Assembly (NCBI RefSeq): GCF_001556185.1
Contig: NZ_LSIJ01000021.1
Span: 62,001 to 126,000 of the forward strand
Origin: Sphingomonas sp. CCH10-B3
GTDB taxonomy: Bacteria > Pseudomonadota > Alphaproteobacteria > Sphingomonadales > Sphingomonadaceae
Direction: 5' to 3'
DNA length: 64,000 bases
Shown here piece after piece: positions 27,988-37,087 of this stretch; the first letter of the stretch is position 1; each line of letters starts with the position of its first letter. The position numbers and the translations under genes are program-made. The notes beneath the pieces were generated by a model. The model saw nothing but the letters and a program-made list of their open reading frames with translations. It ran no database searches and was not told the origin of the DNA.

Positions 27988-28365
27988 TCTCCGTGCCGCC
28001 TCGCAAGGGGCCAAGCGGCGATCTTCGACCGGCGCGGAAAAGTCGTTCGGGTAAGACGGATCCGCATACCCCGGCACCGATAAGGTAAACGCACGTAGGG
28101 CGTCGCATGAGCGGGCAACCGCCAAGCGGCTAAACTCGAAAGCAGCCACAATAGGCCGGGAGAACTTCCCGGCGACGGCGTGCACTTCATCGGGCCAATT
28201 CAGTCTCGGCGCCAAAAGACTGAAAGCATCACTGCCCAAGTCGCCGAGCCCCGAACGCGTGGCAAACGCGCCGGTCGAATTTCCCCTGCGTCCGCGGGTG
28301 TCCTGATTTTACGCCCGGAGTCCGTGTGCAGCTGGGGGCGCTCTCCCCCCTCATCCACTACACCC

Positions 28366-28508
28366 GTTGGTCCCGAGCCCTTCGACTGACTGGCAAGCCA
28401 GCCGCTCAGGACAGGCTTGGGCACGCAGTGCCCAAGTCGACGGACCGGCCCCAAGCGACTCGCCTCAATCCCGCCCCTCGACTGCGCTCGGGACGAACGG
28501 TGGAAGGT
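28366..28508. repeat. Composite sphingomonad-type intergenic repeat
   Basis: Contains two half-related blocks, TCCCGAGCCCTTCGACTG at 28371 and CCCCTCGACTGCGCTCGGGA from 28475, arranged around a CTGGC-AA-GCCAG hairpin and a perfect CTTGGGCAC-GCA-GTGCCCAAG hairpin (28416-28436). Blocks of this kind (CCTTCGACT...CTCAGGACAGGCTT) recur in intergenic DNA of sphingomonads as I know them. Copies elsewhere cannot be checked here. Confidence 0.6.
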
Positions 28509-28522
28509 AACAGGAAGGAAGC

Positions 28523-28822
28523 TTACTCCGCCGTCACCGCCACCACTTGCCCCGTCGTGCAGTCCGCGCCGCTGAGCCAGCCGCGCACCGCCGCCACATC
28601 CTCGGCTTCCGCCCCCGGCCCCACATCGATCGCGCACAGCCGCGTCCCCGGCGCCAGCTCGATCGCGAGCGGGGTGATCGCCGCCAGAATCAGATGCCGT
28701 TCCAGCGCGGCAATATCGGGGGCAACTTCGACGATGATCACCTCGGCGGCGCTTTCCTGCACTGCCGCCACCAGCGCCCCCACCGTGGCGCCCGCGCCCA
28801 GCGTGATGACGCGCGCCGCCAC
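28523..28822 (-). CDS. Small Rossmann-like protein next to folB
   Basis: 99 aa, start GTG 28822, two bases after the folB stop. It reads AARVITLGAGATVGALVAAV, resembling a beta-alpha-beta half of a Rossmann fold, then IELAPGTRLCAIDVGPGAEAEDVAAVRGWLSG, like a truncated short-chain dehydrogenase. No catalytic residues are visible. It may be a stand-alone accessory protein that persists beside folB in this group. Function unknown. Confidence 0.65.
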   Translation of the reverse strand: MAARVITLGAGATVGALVAAVQESAAEVIIVEVAPDIAALERHLILAAITPLAIELAPGTRLCAIDVGPGAEAEDVAAVRGWLSGADCTTGQVVAVTAE

Positions 28823-28824
28823 GC

Positions 28825-29196
28825 CTACCGCCGGTGCCGCAACAGCGTGATCCCGATCGACTCGCCATTTTCCGAAATCGCGAGCTTGACGATCTTCACC
28901 TTCACCCAGCGCACGCGCGCATCCTGCACGATCAGCGTTTCGGCGATATGGTCCGCCACCGCCTCGATCAGCGTGAAATGCACGCCCGGCGGCAGCGCAC
29001 TGGTCGCCGCGCGCTTCAGGTCGAGATAGTTTTTGGAGCCCCCCAGTGGCGTGTCGGGCGCATAATGCGGCAGGCAGTCGAGCTCGACCGTGATCGAAAT
29101 CCGCAAGGGCTGCGGCAAGTGCGTCTCTTCAGAATAGATGCCGGTCAGCACCGGCACTTCGATGTCGTGCACTTCCAGTTCGAGGCGATCGTCCAA
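28825..29196 (-). CDS. folB: Dihydroneopterin aldolase, TTG start
   Basis: 123-aa folate-pathway enzyme that converts dihydroneopterin to hydroxymethyl-dihydropterin and glycolaldehyde. LEVHDIEVPVLTGIYSEE (N-terminal pterin-site strand) and HFTLIEAVADHIAETLIV (conserved Glu region) match FolB/DHNA. No ATG fits: TTG 29196 (M-DDRLELEVHD) has GGAGA eight bases upstream and gives the normal family length, whereas the longer frame overlaps the GST gene region. The Ala/Ile-rich Rossmann-like gene follows after 2 bp. Confidence 0.85.
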   Translation of the reverse strand: MDDRLELEVHDIEVPVLTGIYSEETHLPQPLRISITVELDCLPHYAPDTPLGGSKNYLDLKRAATSALPPGVHFTLIEAVADHIAETLIVQDARVRWVKVKIVKLAISENGESIGITLLRHRR

Positions 29197-29269
29197 GCTC
29201 AGTCTCTCCGCAGCAAGGCCGCGCCCATAGCAGTTTTGTGTGCGCGCGAAAGGCGTCGCGAACGGCGCC

Positions 29270-29902
29270 TCAGGCGGCAGCACTCGGGCGCGCGGTGGCC
29301 TCGTGATACCAGCGGCGCAGGTGGACGTCGCTTTCGGGGACCATCAGCTTGGCGCTCTGCGCAAAGTCGATCGTCACCAGCGCGGTGATGTCGGCGAAGC
29401 TGAACGCATCGCCCGCGATCCACGGCGACTCGCCCAGCCGTGCGTCGAGCGCCGCGACAAACGCACCCCACATGATCGCGCCGCGCGTCGCCAGCTCGGG
29501 AATCTGCGGGATCGGCGGCCATTTGCCCGCCGCGCCCCGGTCGGCCATCGCAGGGCGCGTGTTGCGGAACGCATAGACGGCGGCGGTATAGCCGTCGCTT
29601 TCGATCCGCCGGGTCCAGCTTTCGATACGGCCGATCTCGACCGGGGTGGTGCCGAACAGCGGTGGCGCGGGGTGAAGCGCTTCGAAATAGCGGCAGATCG
29701 CTGCCGATTCGCAGATTACTTCGCCCGAATCGAGCTCGAGCGCGGGCACGGTGCCGCGCGGGTTGATGCCAAGGTAAGCGTCGCCGAAATGCTCGCCCGA
29801 TCGCAGATCGACCGCGACGCGCTCGACCTCGATACCCTTTTCGGCGAGGTAGATGCGGACCCGGCGCGGGCTCGGCGCCCAGGCGGAATCATAGAGCTTC
29901 AT
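29270..29902 (-). CDS. Glutathione S-transferase family protein
   Basis: 210 aa with a thioredoxin-fold N-terminal domain (KLYDSAWAPSPRRVRIYLAEKG, cis-Pro in GTVPALELDSGEVICESAAICRYF with the Glu-Ser glutathione-binding pair) and an all-helical C-terminal domain (FSFADITALVTIDFA motif). Ser or Tyr at the catalytic position near residue 6-11 is probable. Likely detoxification or a redox role; the substrate cannot be told. Divergent from the GNAT gene. Confidence 0.9.
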   Translation of the reverse strand: MKLYDSAWAPSPRRVRIYLAEKGIEVERVAVDLRSGEHFGDAYLGINPRGTVPALELDSGEVICESAAICRYFEALHPAPPLFGTTPVEIGRIESWTRRIESDGYTAAVYAFRNTRPAMADRGAAGKWPPIPQIPELATRGAIMWGAFVAALDARLGESPWIAGDAFSFADITALVTIDFAQSAKLMVPESDVHLRRWYHEATARPSAAA

Positions 29903-29912
29903 CGCGCGTTCC

Positions 29913-29942
29913 CCCGTTGGTGTTTGCCCGGTTGGTGTTTGC
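29913..29942. repeat. Tandem 15-bp duplication
   Basis: Two adjacent 15-base units (29913-29927 and 29928-29942) that differ by one base; each ends GTTGGTGTTTGC. They sit directly upstream of the GST start, in the gap shared with the divergent GNAT gene. Confidence 0.6.
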
Positions 29943-30007
29943 TGGCACCCAAGCTAAAGCGCGCCGCCCCGCTTCGTCCATGCCGATTCACTCGTCGGAG
30001 ACCGATC

Positions 30008-30502
30008 ATCGACCTTCGCCCGCTGCACAGCATTGCCGCCACCGATATCGACGCGCTGCTCGACACGACTTTCGGTGCCGATCGGCGCGGCCGCACTGCC
30101 TATCTGATCCGCGCCGGGATGGCGGCGATCGACGCGCTCAGCTTTGCCGCGCTCAAGGACGGCACGCTGGCGGGCACGATCCAGTGCTGGCCGATCGCGC
30201 TCCACCGCGACGAAGGCGGCGCGGTGCCACTGGTGATGGTCGGCCCGGTCGCGATCCGGCCCGATCTGCAGGGGCTGGGCTATGGCCGCGCGCTGATGGC
30301 CGAAATGCAGGCGACGGCCGATGCGCTCGATCTGGGCGACGCGCTGATGCTGATCGGCGACCCGGAATATTATGCGCGGTTCGGTTTCAGCGCCGATTGC
30401 ACCGGCCTTTGGCGCGCGCCGGGGCCGGTCGAGCGGCACCGGCTGCTCGCGCATGGCTGTGCGGTGCCCGATGCCGCGGGGATGCTCGGCCCGCGCCGCT
30501 GA
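30008..30502 (+). CDS. GNAT-family N-acetyltransferase, probable non-canonical start
   Basis: About 164 aa. Family blocks LVMVGPVAIRPDLQGLGYGRALMAEM (acetyl-CoA loop QGLGYG) and ALMLIGDPEYYARFGFSADC are typical of the YhbS-type acetyltransferases. No ATG, GTG or TTG begins the frame near the expected N-terminus. GGAG at 29997-30000 is seven bases before an ATC codon at 30008 (I-DLRPLHSI), so ATC may serve as start. TTG about 23 codons further upstream is an alternative, but it leads through improbable sequence. Substrate unknown. Confidence 0.75.
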   Translation: MDLRPLHSIAATDIDALLDTTFGADRRGRTAYLIRAGMAAIDALSFAALKDGTLAGTIQCWPIALHRDEGGAVPLVMVGPVAIRPDLQGLGYGRALMAEMQATADALDLGDALMLIGDPEYYARFGFSADCTGLWRAPGPVERHRLLAHGCAVPDAAGMLGPRR

Positions 30503-30541
30503 CGCCTTTACGCGCCGCCGCCGCGCGCCTACCTGAGCGCC

Positions 30542-31108
30542 ATGCCGATGGACCCGCTGCCCGATCTTTCCGCGCTATCGCTCACCGACATCGCCCGGCT
30601 GGTCGAAGCCGATAAACTGCCGCCGGTCGAAAGCTGGAACCCCACCCACTGCGGCGACAGCGAAATGCGGATCGCGCGCGACGGCACCTGGTTTCATCAG
30701 GGCTCGCCGATCGGCCGGATCGCGATGGTGCGGCTGTTCTCGCGCATCCTGCGCCGCGAGCCCGACGGCGGTTATGTGCTCGTAACGCCTGTCGAAAAGC
30801 TCGACATCGCGGTCGAGGACGCGCCCTTTGTCGCGGTCGAAATGAAGGCCGAGGGCGAAGGCGCGGCGATGCGGCTCGCGTTCCGGCTCAACACCGGCGA
30901 TCTGGTGACGGCGGGGCCGAACCATGCGTTGCGCTTTGCAACCGGCGACGACGGTCCGCGCCCCTATCTCCACGTCCGCGCCGGGCTGGAGGCGCTGATC
31001 GCGCGGCCGGTCTATTATGAAATCGCCGAACTCGCGCTCGCCAGCGACGCCGATCCGGCGGGCGTGTGGAGCGACGGTGCCTTCTTCGCGATCGAGCCCG
31101 AAGCGTGA
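30542..31108 (+). CDS. DUF1285 protein
   Basis: 188 aa. PPVESWNPTHCGDSEMRIARDGTWFHQGSPIGR is the DUF1285 signature, followed by MVRLFSRILRREPDGGYVLVTPVEKLDIAVEDAPF. It starts at ATG 30542 or six bases later (30548). The family is a common neighbour of the Nudix and CCA-adding enzymes in alphaproteobacteria. Biochemistry unknown. Its stop overlaps the Nudix start (GTGA). Confidence 0.9.
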   Translation: MPMDPLPDLSALSLTDIARLVEADKLPPVESWNPTHCGDSEMRIARDGTWFHQGSPIGRIAMVRLFSRILRREPDGGYVLVTPVEKLDIAVEDAPFVAVEMKAEGEGAAMRLAFRLNTGDLVTAGPNHALRFATGDDGPRPYLHVRAGLEALIARPVYYEIAELALASDADPAGVWSDGAFFAIEPEA

Positions 31109-31698
31109 CGCTCGACTTGCGGCTGCGGCGCGCGCTCGATGCGGTGCCGGGGGAAACATTGCTGCTGCCGGGCGACAGCCGCGACCTGCCGCTCGATGAA
31201 GCCTCGACTGCGGCGGCGGTGCTGGTGGCGATCACCGACCGGCGCGAACCCGGCCTGATCCTGACCCAGCGCACCGAGACGCTGCGCCGCCATGCGGGCC
31301 AAGTCGCTTTCCCCGGCGGCCGGATCGACCCGGAGGACGAAGATGCCGTCGCCGCTGCGCTTCGCGAAGCGCATGAGGAAATCGCGCTGCCGCCCTCGGC
31401 GGTGCGGGTCATCGGCACGGCCGACCGCTATCGCACCGGCACCGGCTATGACGTGACGCCAGTGATCGGCATTGTCCCCGCCGATCTGCTGCTCGTCCCT
31501 GCCGAAGCCGAGGTTGCCGCCGTCTTCGAAGTCCCGCTCGACTATGTGCTCGATCCCGCCAATCACCGCGAAGCCAGCGCCGAGTGGCAGGGCCGGACCC
31601 GCCGCTTTTACGAAATCCACTGGGAAAACCGGCGCATCTGGGGCGCGACGGCGGGCATGATCGTCAATCTGTCGCGGCGGCTGGCATGGGCGAACTGA
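31105..31698 (+). CDS. CoA-type Nudix pyrophosphatase
   Basis: 197 aa. The UPF0035-type motif LILTQRTETLRRHAGQVAFPGG and the Nudix box GGRIDPEDEDAVAAALREAHEEI together mark the CoA pyrophosphatase subgroup (NudL-like), which hydrolyses CoA to 3'-phosphoADP and phosphopantetheine. Start GTG 31105 overlaps the DUF1285 stop. It overlaps the downstream CCA-adding enzyme gene by 13 bases, so these genes form one unit. Confidence 0.92.
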   Translation: MTLDLRLRRALDAVPGETLLLPGDSRDLPLDEASTAAAVLVAITDRREPGLILTQRTETLRRHAGQVAFPGGRIDPEDEDAVAAALREAHEEIALPPSAVRVIGTADRYRTGTGYDVTPVIGIVPADLLLVPAEAEVAAVFEVPLDYVLDPANHREASAEWQGRTRRFYEIHWENRRIWGATAGMIVNLSRRLAWAN

Positions 31699-32894
31699 CG
31701 CTGCCACCGGCGGCGTGGCGCCAGCGGGCGGGGCTCGACGCGCTATGCGCAGCGCTGGGCGCGGATCAAGGCGATGCGCGCTTCGTCGGCGGCATCGTGC
31801 GCGACACGCTGCTCGGGATCGACGCGCACGACATCGACATTGCGACGCGCCTCACCCCCGATGCCGTCGTCGAGCGGCTGCGCGCCGCAAGGATCAAGGC
31901 CGTGCCGACCGGCATCGCGCACGGGACCGTCACGGCGGTGCTGCCCGACGGGCCGGTCGAAGTCACCACGCTGCGCCGCGATGTCGCAACCGACGGTCGG
32001 CACGCGACCGTCGCCTTCACCGATGACTGGCGCGAGGATGCCGCGCGCCGCGATTTCACGATCAACGCGCTCTATGCCGACCCTGCGACCGGCGCGATCT
32101 TCGATTATTTCGGCGGGCAGGATGATCTCGCCGCCGGGCGCGTCCGCTACATCGGTGCGCCGCTGCAGCGCATTGCCGAGGATCATTTGCGCATCCTGCG
32201 CTTCTTCCGCTTCCTCGCGCGCTTCGGCGATACGCCTGATGCCGAGGGCCTTGCCGCCTGCGCAGCGCGCGCGAACGACCTGATGGCGCTCAGCCGCGAA
32301 CGCATTGCCGACGAACTGCTCAAGCTGCTGGTCGCCGCGAATGCGCCTGCGGTCGTCGCGCTGATGATCGAGCACGGCATTTTCGCGCCCGTATTACCCG
32401 AGGTTACCGCTGCCGACCGGCTGGCGCGTGTCGCCGCGATCGAGGCCGCCGCGGGTATGGCACCGCAGCCGATCCGCCGCCTAGCCGCACTGCTGCCCGA
32501 CGATCCCGCGATCGGCGACGCAGTCGGCGCACGGCTGAAGCTGTCGAACCTGCAGCGACGGCGGCTTGCAGCCGCCCTTGCGACCGATCTGGAGCCGCCG
32601 CGCGCGCTTGCCTATCGCTTGGGACTCGAAGGCGCCTGCGACCGTTTTGCGCTGCATTTGGCCGTCGATGCAGCACTGGAAGCGCTGGCGATAATCGCGG
32701 GCTGGACGCCGCCTGCGCTGCCGGTTTCGGGCGGCACGCTGGTCGCGCGCGGGCTGAGCAAAGGCCCCGACGTCGCGCGCGCGCTTCACCGGATCGAAGA
32801 CCAGTGGATTGCCGAGGATTTTCCGGATGACGCACGCGTCGCGGCGATCACCGATGCGGTGCTCGATCAAGCCCTGCGATCGACGACCAGCTGA
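31686..32894 (+). CDS. cca: CCA tRNA nucleotidyltransferase
   Basis: 402 aa. Nucleotidyltransferase signatures are RFVGGIVRDTLLGIDAHDIDIATRL (GG-x-VRD plus the DxD metal carboxylates), RDFTINALYAD and RILRFFRFLARFG, the class II polymerase-beta type head and neck. It repairs or adds the 3' CCA of tRNAs. The single tRNA in this window already encodes CCA, so repair is a likely part of its job. Starts at ATG 31686 inside the Nudix gene. Its last 28 bases overlap the convergent GGDEF-EAL gene. Confidence 0.93.
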   Translation: MGELTLPPAAWRQRAGLDALCAALGADQGDARFVGGIVRDTLLGIDAHDIDIATRLTPDAVVERLRAARIKAVPTGIAHGTVTAVLPDGPVEVTTLRRDVATDGRHATVAFTDDWREDAARRDFTINALYADPATGAIFDYFGGQDDLAAGRVRYIGAPLQRIAEDHLRILRFFRFLARFGDTPDAEGLAACAARANDLMALSRERIADELLKLLVAANAPAVVALMIEHGIFAPVLPEVTAADRLARVAAIEAAAGMAPQPIRRLAALLPDDPAIGDAVGARLKLSNLQRRRLAAALATDLEPPRALAYRLGLEGACDRFALHLAVDAALEALAIIAGWTPPALPVSGGTLVARGLSKGPDVARALHRIEDQWIAEDFPDDARVAAITDAVLDQALRSTTS

Positions 32895-34579
32895 TAGGCC
32901 GCGTCGGCATCGACCGCGCGACCGAAATAATAGCCTTGGCCATAGCTGCAGCCGAGCGCCGTCAGCGTCTGCGAAAGCTCATGCGTCTCAACGCCTTCTG
33001 CCGTCGTCTTCATGCCGAGCGCCTGCGCAAGGCTTAGGATCGCGCGAACGATCGCGATCTTGTCGCGGTCGGCCAGCATCCCGGTCACAAAGCTGCGGTC
33101 CATCTTCAGCACGTCGATCGGCAGCTTCTGCAGGATGGCGAGGTTCGAATAGCCGGTGCCAAAATCGTCCATGGCGAGTGTCACGCCCATGGTTTTCAGC
33201 GCCTGCATCGTCTGGGCGATACGATCGGGATCGGCGATCAGCGCGCTTTCGGTCAGCTCCAGCGTCAACCGGGCGCCGGGCAATCCCGCTGCCTCCAGCG
33301 CGCGTTCGACGATCCGCGGGATATTGTCGCGCTGCAGCTGGATCGCCGAGACATTGACGGCAATGCGCACCCCGCAATCGCCGCCTGCAACCGCATCCCA
33401 GCCGGCAAGTGCCTTGGCAGCGGTGTCGAGCGCCCATCGCCCGAGCGGCACGATCAGCCCCGATTCCTCGGCAACCGGAATGAAATCGTTGGGCGCCATG
33501 TCGACGCCGTCCTCGGTCCGCCAGCGCGTCAAGGCTCCGAACGCGACGATCCGGCCCGTCGCAAGATCGACGATCGGCTGATAGGCAAGCTGCAGCGTCT
33601 GGCTGTCGATCGCGCGGCGCAGCGCGGTTTCCATGCCGAATTCGGCACGGGCGACGTCGAACGCCTGCGGCTGATAGGCAGTGACCTCGCCCGACACTTT
33701 TGCGCGTTTCGCCGCGAACTGCGCGTGGCGGATCAGGTCTTCGACATCGTCGATAGGGTCGCCGCCAAAAGCAATGCCGATCGAGCAGGACACGCGGATT
33801 TCGAAGTCCGACAGACGGAACGGATTGGCCAGCGCATTGAGCACACGCTTGGCGACATGATCGGCATCGCTGCGCCCCGCATCAAGCTGGAGCAGCACGC
33901 CGAATTCGTCGCCGCCGATGCGCGCCAGCACATCGCGACCGCGCAAGGCGCCGCGAATGCGCCGCGCGACCGTGATCAGCAACTCGTCCCCCGCCAACGA
34001 CCCCATGCAAGCGTTGATCCGGCTGAAGCGATCGAGATTGACGACCATCACCGCATGAGCTTCGGGGTCATGCGCGGCATCGGCAAACAGCGATTCGAGC
34101 TGATCGGCAAATCCTGCACGATTGGGCAGGCCCGACAGCGCGTCGGTGAGCATCTCGCGCCGCAGATTCTGTTCGGTGCGCACTTCGGCGGTCCGGTCGA
34201 TCAAGGTCACGAGGCAGCGGTCGACCTGCCGCGTCTGCGCGCGCGCGACATGGACGCGGAAATGGCGCCGGTCGACGGCATCGCCGCATTGCCAGGCGAA
34301 GTCTTCGGACGGCGCGCCGGACAACATGAAAGGCATCAGCCGCCCACCAAGGCTGCGGATCAGCGGCGCGGCATCGCCGGCGCCGCCCAGCCCCGCCGCC
34401 ACCATCGGCGCGTTCATCTCTTCGACCGCAAAGCCGCTTCCGCGCATCTGCAAGATCACGGCCGGGATCGGCAGCAGGTTGATCGCGCCCCCGACCGACG
34501 GGCGCGTAGCGACTTCCGCGCGCAGGCCATTACCCGGCACGGCTTCGGCGTCCAGAGGTCGAGACGAACGCGTCACCAT
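32867..34579 (-). CDS. GGDEF-EAL cyclic-di-GMP protein with altered EAL motif
   Basis: 570 aa: a PAS-like N-terminus (about 35-130), a GGDEF domain (about 140-305; GGDEF at 222-226 intact, with an RxxD inhibitory-site motif RGRD at 213-216) and an EAL-type domain (320-565). The EAL motif itself reads FGALTRW: Gly348 replaces the metal-binding Glu (codon GGA at 33536-33538). The other EAL landmarks remain (LELTES, MDDFGTGYSN, LKMDRSFV, TAEGVET). Diguanylate cyclase activity is plausible; phosphodiesterase activity is probably weakened or lost. No transmembrane helix. Confidence 0.9.
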   Translation of the reverse strand: MVTRSSRPLDAEAVPGNGLRAEVATRPSVGGAINLLPIPAVILQMRGSGFAVEEMNAPMVAAGLGGAGDAAPLIRSLGGRLMPFMLSGAPSEDFAWQCGDAVDRRHFRVHVARAQTRQVDRCLVTLIDRTAEVRTEQNLRREMLTDALSGLPNRAGFADQLESLFADAAHDPEAHAVMVVNLDRFSRINACMGSLAGDELLITVARRIRGALRGRDVLARIGGDEFGVLLQLDAGRSDADHVAKRVLNALANPFRLSDFEIRVSCSIGIAFGGDPIDDVEDLIRHAQFAAKRAKVSGEVTAYQPQAFDVARAEFGMETALRRAIDSQTLQLAYQPIVDLATGRIVAFGALTRWRTEDGVDMAPNDFIPVAEESGLIVPLGRWALDTAAKALAGWDAVAGGDCGVRIAVNVSAIQLQRDNIPRIVERALEAAGLPGARLTLELTESALIADPDRIAQTMQALKTMGVTLAMDDFGTGYSNLAILQKLPIDVLKMDRSFVTGMLADRDKIAIVRAILSLAQALGMKTTAEGVETHELSQTLTALGCSYGQGYYFGRAVDADAAYQLVVDRRA

Positions 34580-34657
34580 CCTGCGCTCGTCTAATGACTA
34601 TAGGTTAAGGCCGCCTGAAGTAATCCGGGCACATAAACCTATGATCCCAAACGCCTA

Positions 34658-36916
34658 TCAACCGAAACGATTATCGCGCGGAAATCCCGTTGGCGGCAGA
34701 CGACCGGCCGCACCGCGCGCCGCGCGCCACGGGCCAAGGTCGCTTTCGGTGCGCGTCCGCCCGCTGTCGCCGCCCATCGCCCAGCTCAACCCGGCTGCGA
34801 ACACGAAGCCGGTCACATCGCTCAAGCCGCCGTCGCGGTAACGCTGGAGCTGCACCCCCTGCCCGCGCGTCATCTCGGGCAACTCCGCCAGCGGGAACAC
34901 CAGCAGTTTGCGATTGTCGCCGATCACCGCAACATAGTCCGCATCGGGGCTCAGCGCGCGCACGCGCAACAGCCGCGCGCCGGGACGCGGCGTCATCACC
35001 GTCTTGCCCTTGCGCGTCTCGGCAATCAGATCGCTTGCCTGGGCGATGAAGCCGCGCCCGTCGCTGGCCGCCAGCAACAGCCGCGCGCTGCGGCTCGCCG
35101 GGAACAAGTCGACGATTGCCGTGTCGCCGTCGAGGTCGACCATCAGCCGCACCGGCTCGCCAAAGCCGCGCCCACCGGGCAGCTTGTCGGCGCCGAGCGT
35201 GTAGAAGCGCCCGGTCTCGGCCGCCAGCAGCAGCTTGTCGGTGGTCTGCGCGTGGAACGCAAAAGCGGGGCCGTCGCCTTCCTTGAACTTGAGCGCGTCG
35301 GGCGAGCCGAGGTCGATATGGCCCTTCATCGCGCGGATCCAGCCGCGCTGCGACAGGATGACGGTGATCGGCTCGCGGTCGATCATCGCTTCTAGGGGGA
35401 TGTCGCGCGCCGGCGCCGCCTCGGCAATCGTCGTGCGCCGCGCGCCGAGCTTGGTGTCGCGGCCATAGCGCTTGCCGATGACGCCAAGATCCGCCTTCAG
35501 CCGTTTGCGCTGGAGCTTGTCGGACGCAAGCAGTGCTTCAAGCCCGCCGCTTTCCTCCGCCAGCGCGTCGCGCTCGCGGCGCAATTCCATTTCCTCGAGC
35601 CGCCGCAACTGCCGCAGCCGCATGTTGAGGATCGCTTCGGCCTGGCGGTCCGTGAGCTGGAACTCGGCGACCATCACCGGCTTGGGCTCATCCTCGGTGC
35701 GGATGATCTCGATCACCCGGTCGAGGTTGAGGAACGCGATGATGTAACCGTCGAGCAGCTCGATCCGGTCGGCGATCTTGCTCAGCCGATAGCGCGTGCG
35801 CCGCTGCAGCACGATGAACTGGTGCTCGACCCACGCCTGCAACGCCTGTTTCAGGCTCATCACGCGCGGGGTGCGCTGGGCGTCGAGCACGTTGAGGTTG
35901 AGCGGCACGCGGACTTCGAGGTCGCAGAGCTTGAACAGGCTTTCCATCAGCACGTCGGGGTCGACGGTGCGGCTGCGCGGTTCGATCACCAGCCGGATCT
36001 CGCTGTCGGACTCGTCGCGCACATCGCCCAGGATCGGCAGCTTCTTGTCGTTGATGATCGCAGCAATCGCCTCGATCAGCTTGCCCTTCTGGATGCCATA
36101 GGGGATTTCGGTGACGATGATCTGCCAGGTGCCGCGCCCCTGATCCTCGATCTGCCAGCGCGCGCGCACGCGGAAACTGCCGCGCCCGGTGGCATAGGTT
36201 TCGGCGATCGCGGCGGGGCTGTCGACTACCAGCCCGCCGGTCGGGAAATCTGGGCCCTGGACAAAGGCCAGCGGATCGGCGTCGGGATCGTCGATCAGCG
36301 CGACGGCGGCGTCGATCAGCTCGGCGGCATTGTGCGGGGGGATGCTCGTCGCCATGCCGACCGCGATCCCGCTCGCGCCGTTCGCCAGCAGATTGGGGAA
36401 CAGGCCCGGGAACAGCTCGGGCTCTTCCTCTTCGCCATTGTAGGTGGGCTTCAGGTCGGCGCCGTCGTCGTCGATGCCGTCCATCAGGTCGATCGCGACC
36501 TGCGTCAGCCGTGCCTCGGTGTAGCGGTAAGCGGCGGCATTATCGCCGTCGATATTGCCGAAATTGCCCTGCCCATCGACGAGCGGATAGCGCAGCGCGA
36601 AATCCTGCGCGAGCCGCACCATCGCGTCATAGACCGACTGGTCGCCATGCGGGTGGTATTTGCCGATCACGTCGCCGACGACGCGCGCGCATTTCTTGTA
36701 GCCTTGGCTCGGGTCGAGCCGCAGCAGCCGCATCGCCCACAGCAATCGCCGATGCACCGGCTTCAGCCCGTCGCGCACATCGGGCAGCGAACGGGCGGTG
36801 ATCGTCGACAGCGCATAGACGAGGTAGCGCTCCGACAGCGCCGTGTCGAAAGGTGTGTCGGACTGGCCGGGGATGTCGTCAGGCGCGGGCGGCGGATCGA
36901 TCGTTTCGGTGGTCAT
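34658..36916 (-). CDS. parC: DNA topoisomerase IV subunit A
   Basis: 752-aa ATP-dependent decatenase subunit. [21 protein letters not shown] and the quinolone-region block [16 protein letters not shown] lie in the breakage-reunion domain; the catalytic Tyr is Tyr132 (AYRYTEARL). At the positions equivalent to E. coli Ser80 and Glu84 this protein has Gln93 and Asp97. The C-terminal beta-pinwheel is short, with a single clear motif ([15 protein letters not shown]), as expected for ParC rather than GyrA. ATG 36916 chosen; the longer frame adds non-homologous residues. Confidence 0.95.
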   Translation of the reverse strand: MTTETIDPPPAPDDIPGQSDTPFDTALSERYLVYALSTITARSLPDVRDGLKPVHRRLLWAMRLLRLDPSQGYKKCARVVGDVIGKYHPHGDQSVYDAMVRLAQDFALRYPLVDGQGNFGNIDGDNAAAYRYTEARLTQVAIDLMDGIDDDGADLKPTYNGEEEEPELFPGLFPNLLANGASGIAVGMATSIPPHNAAELIDAAVALIDDPDADPLAFVQGPDFPTGGLVVDSPAAIAETYATGRGSFRVRARWQIEDQGRGTWQIIVTEIPYGIQKGKLIEAIAAIINDKKLPILGDVRDESDSEIRLVIEPRSRTVDPDVLMESLFKLCDLEVRVPLNLNVLDAQRTPRVMSLKQALQAWVEHQFIVLQRRTRYRLSKIADRIELLDGYIIAFLNLDRVIEIIRTEDEPKPVMVAEFQLTDRQAEAILNMRLRQLRRLEEMELRRERDALAEESGGLEALLASDKLQRKRLKADLGVIGKRYGRDTKLGARRTTIAEAAPARDIPLEAMIDREPITVILSQRGWIRAMKGHIDLGSPDALKFKEGDGPAFAFHAQTTDKLLLAAETGRFYTLGADKLPGGRGFGEPVRLMVDLDGDTAIVDLFPASRSARLLLAASDGRGFIAQASDLIAETRKGKTVMTPRPGARLLRVRALSPDADYVAVIGDNRKLLVFPLAELPEMTRGQGVQLQRYRDGGLSDVTGFVFAAGLSWAMGGDSGRTRTESDLGPWRAARGAAGRLPPTGFPRDNRFG

Positions 36917-37087
36917 CGCGCGAGCCGTAGCAGCGACGAGGCCGCAAGGCCAAGCCTTCCCGCACACCTGCCTCAAGCGAACAGAGCCGGATCACATTAT
37001 GTCGAAAATGCGGCATCCGGCTTTACTATAGCAAATTGATAGGATAGCGACGAACCGTTCACAACCTCGGACGAACGGGAGAGTCGA

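Larger units (their letters stand above)
27813..28522. other. 710-bp stretch without a convincing gene
   Basis: Between the AraC gene and the Rossmann/folB pair. It holds a plus-strand promoter-like site at 27907, a strong hairpin at 27940-27987, a perfect hairpin GCCGGGA-GAACT-TCCCGGC at 28155-28173, and a repeat at 28366-28508. Open frames exist on both strands, but none has a ribosome site plus recognisable protein features. A non-coding RNA or degraded insert is possible. Confidence 0.6.

Noticed and set aside
27904..28239. 111-codon minus-strand ORF in the gene-free region
   Set aside because: No ribosome site, no recognisable domain; long chance ORFs are common at this GC content and it overlaps the hairpin region.
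27813..28522. A permuted tmRNA (ssrA) or other known structured RNA
   Set aside because: No tRNA-like T arm, acceptor stem or tag sequence ending in alanines could be found on either strand.
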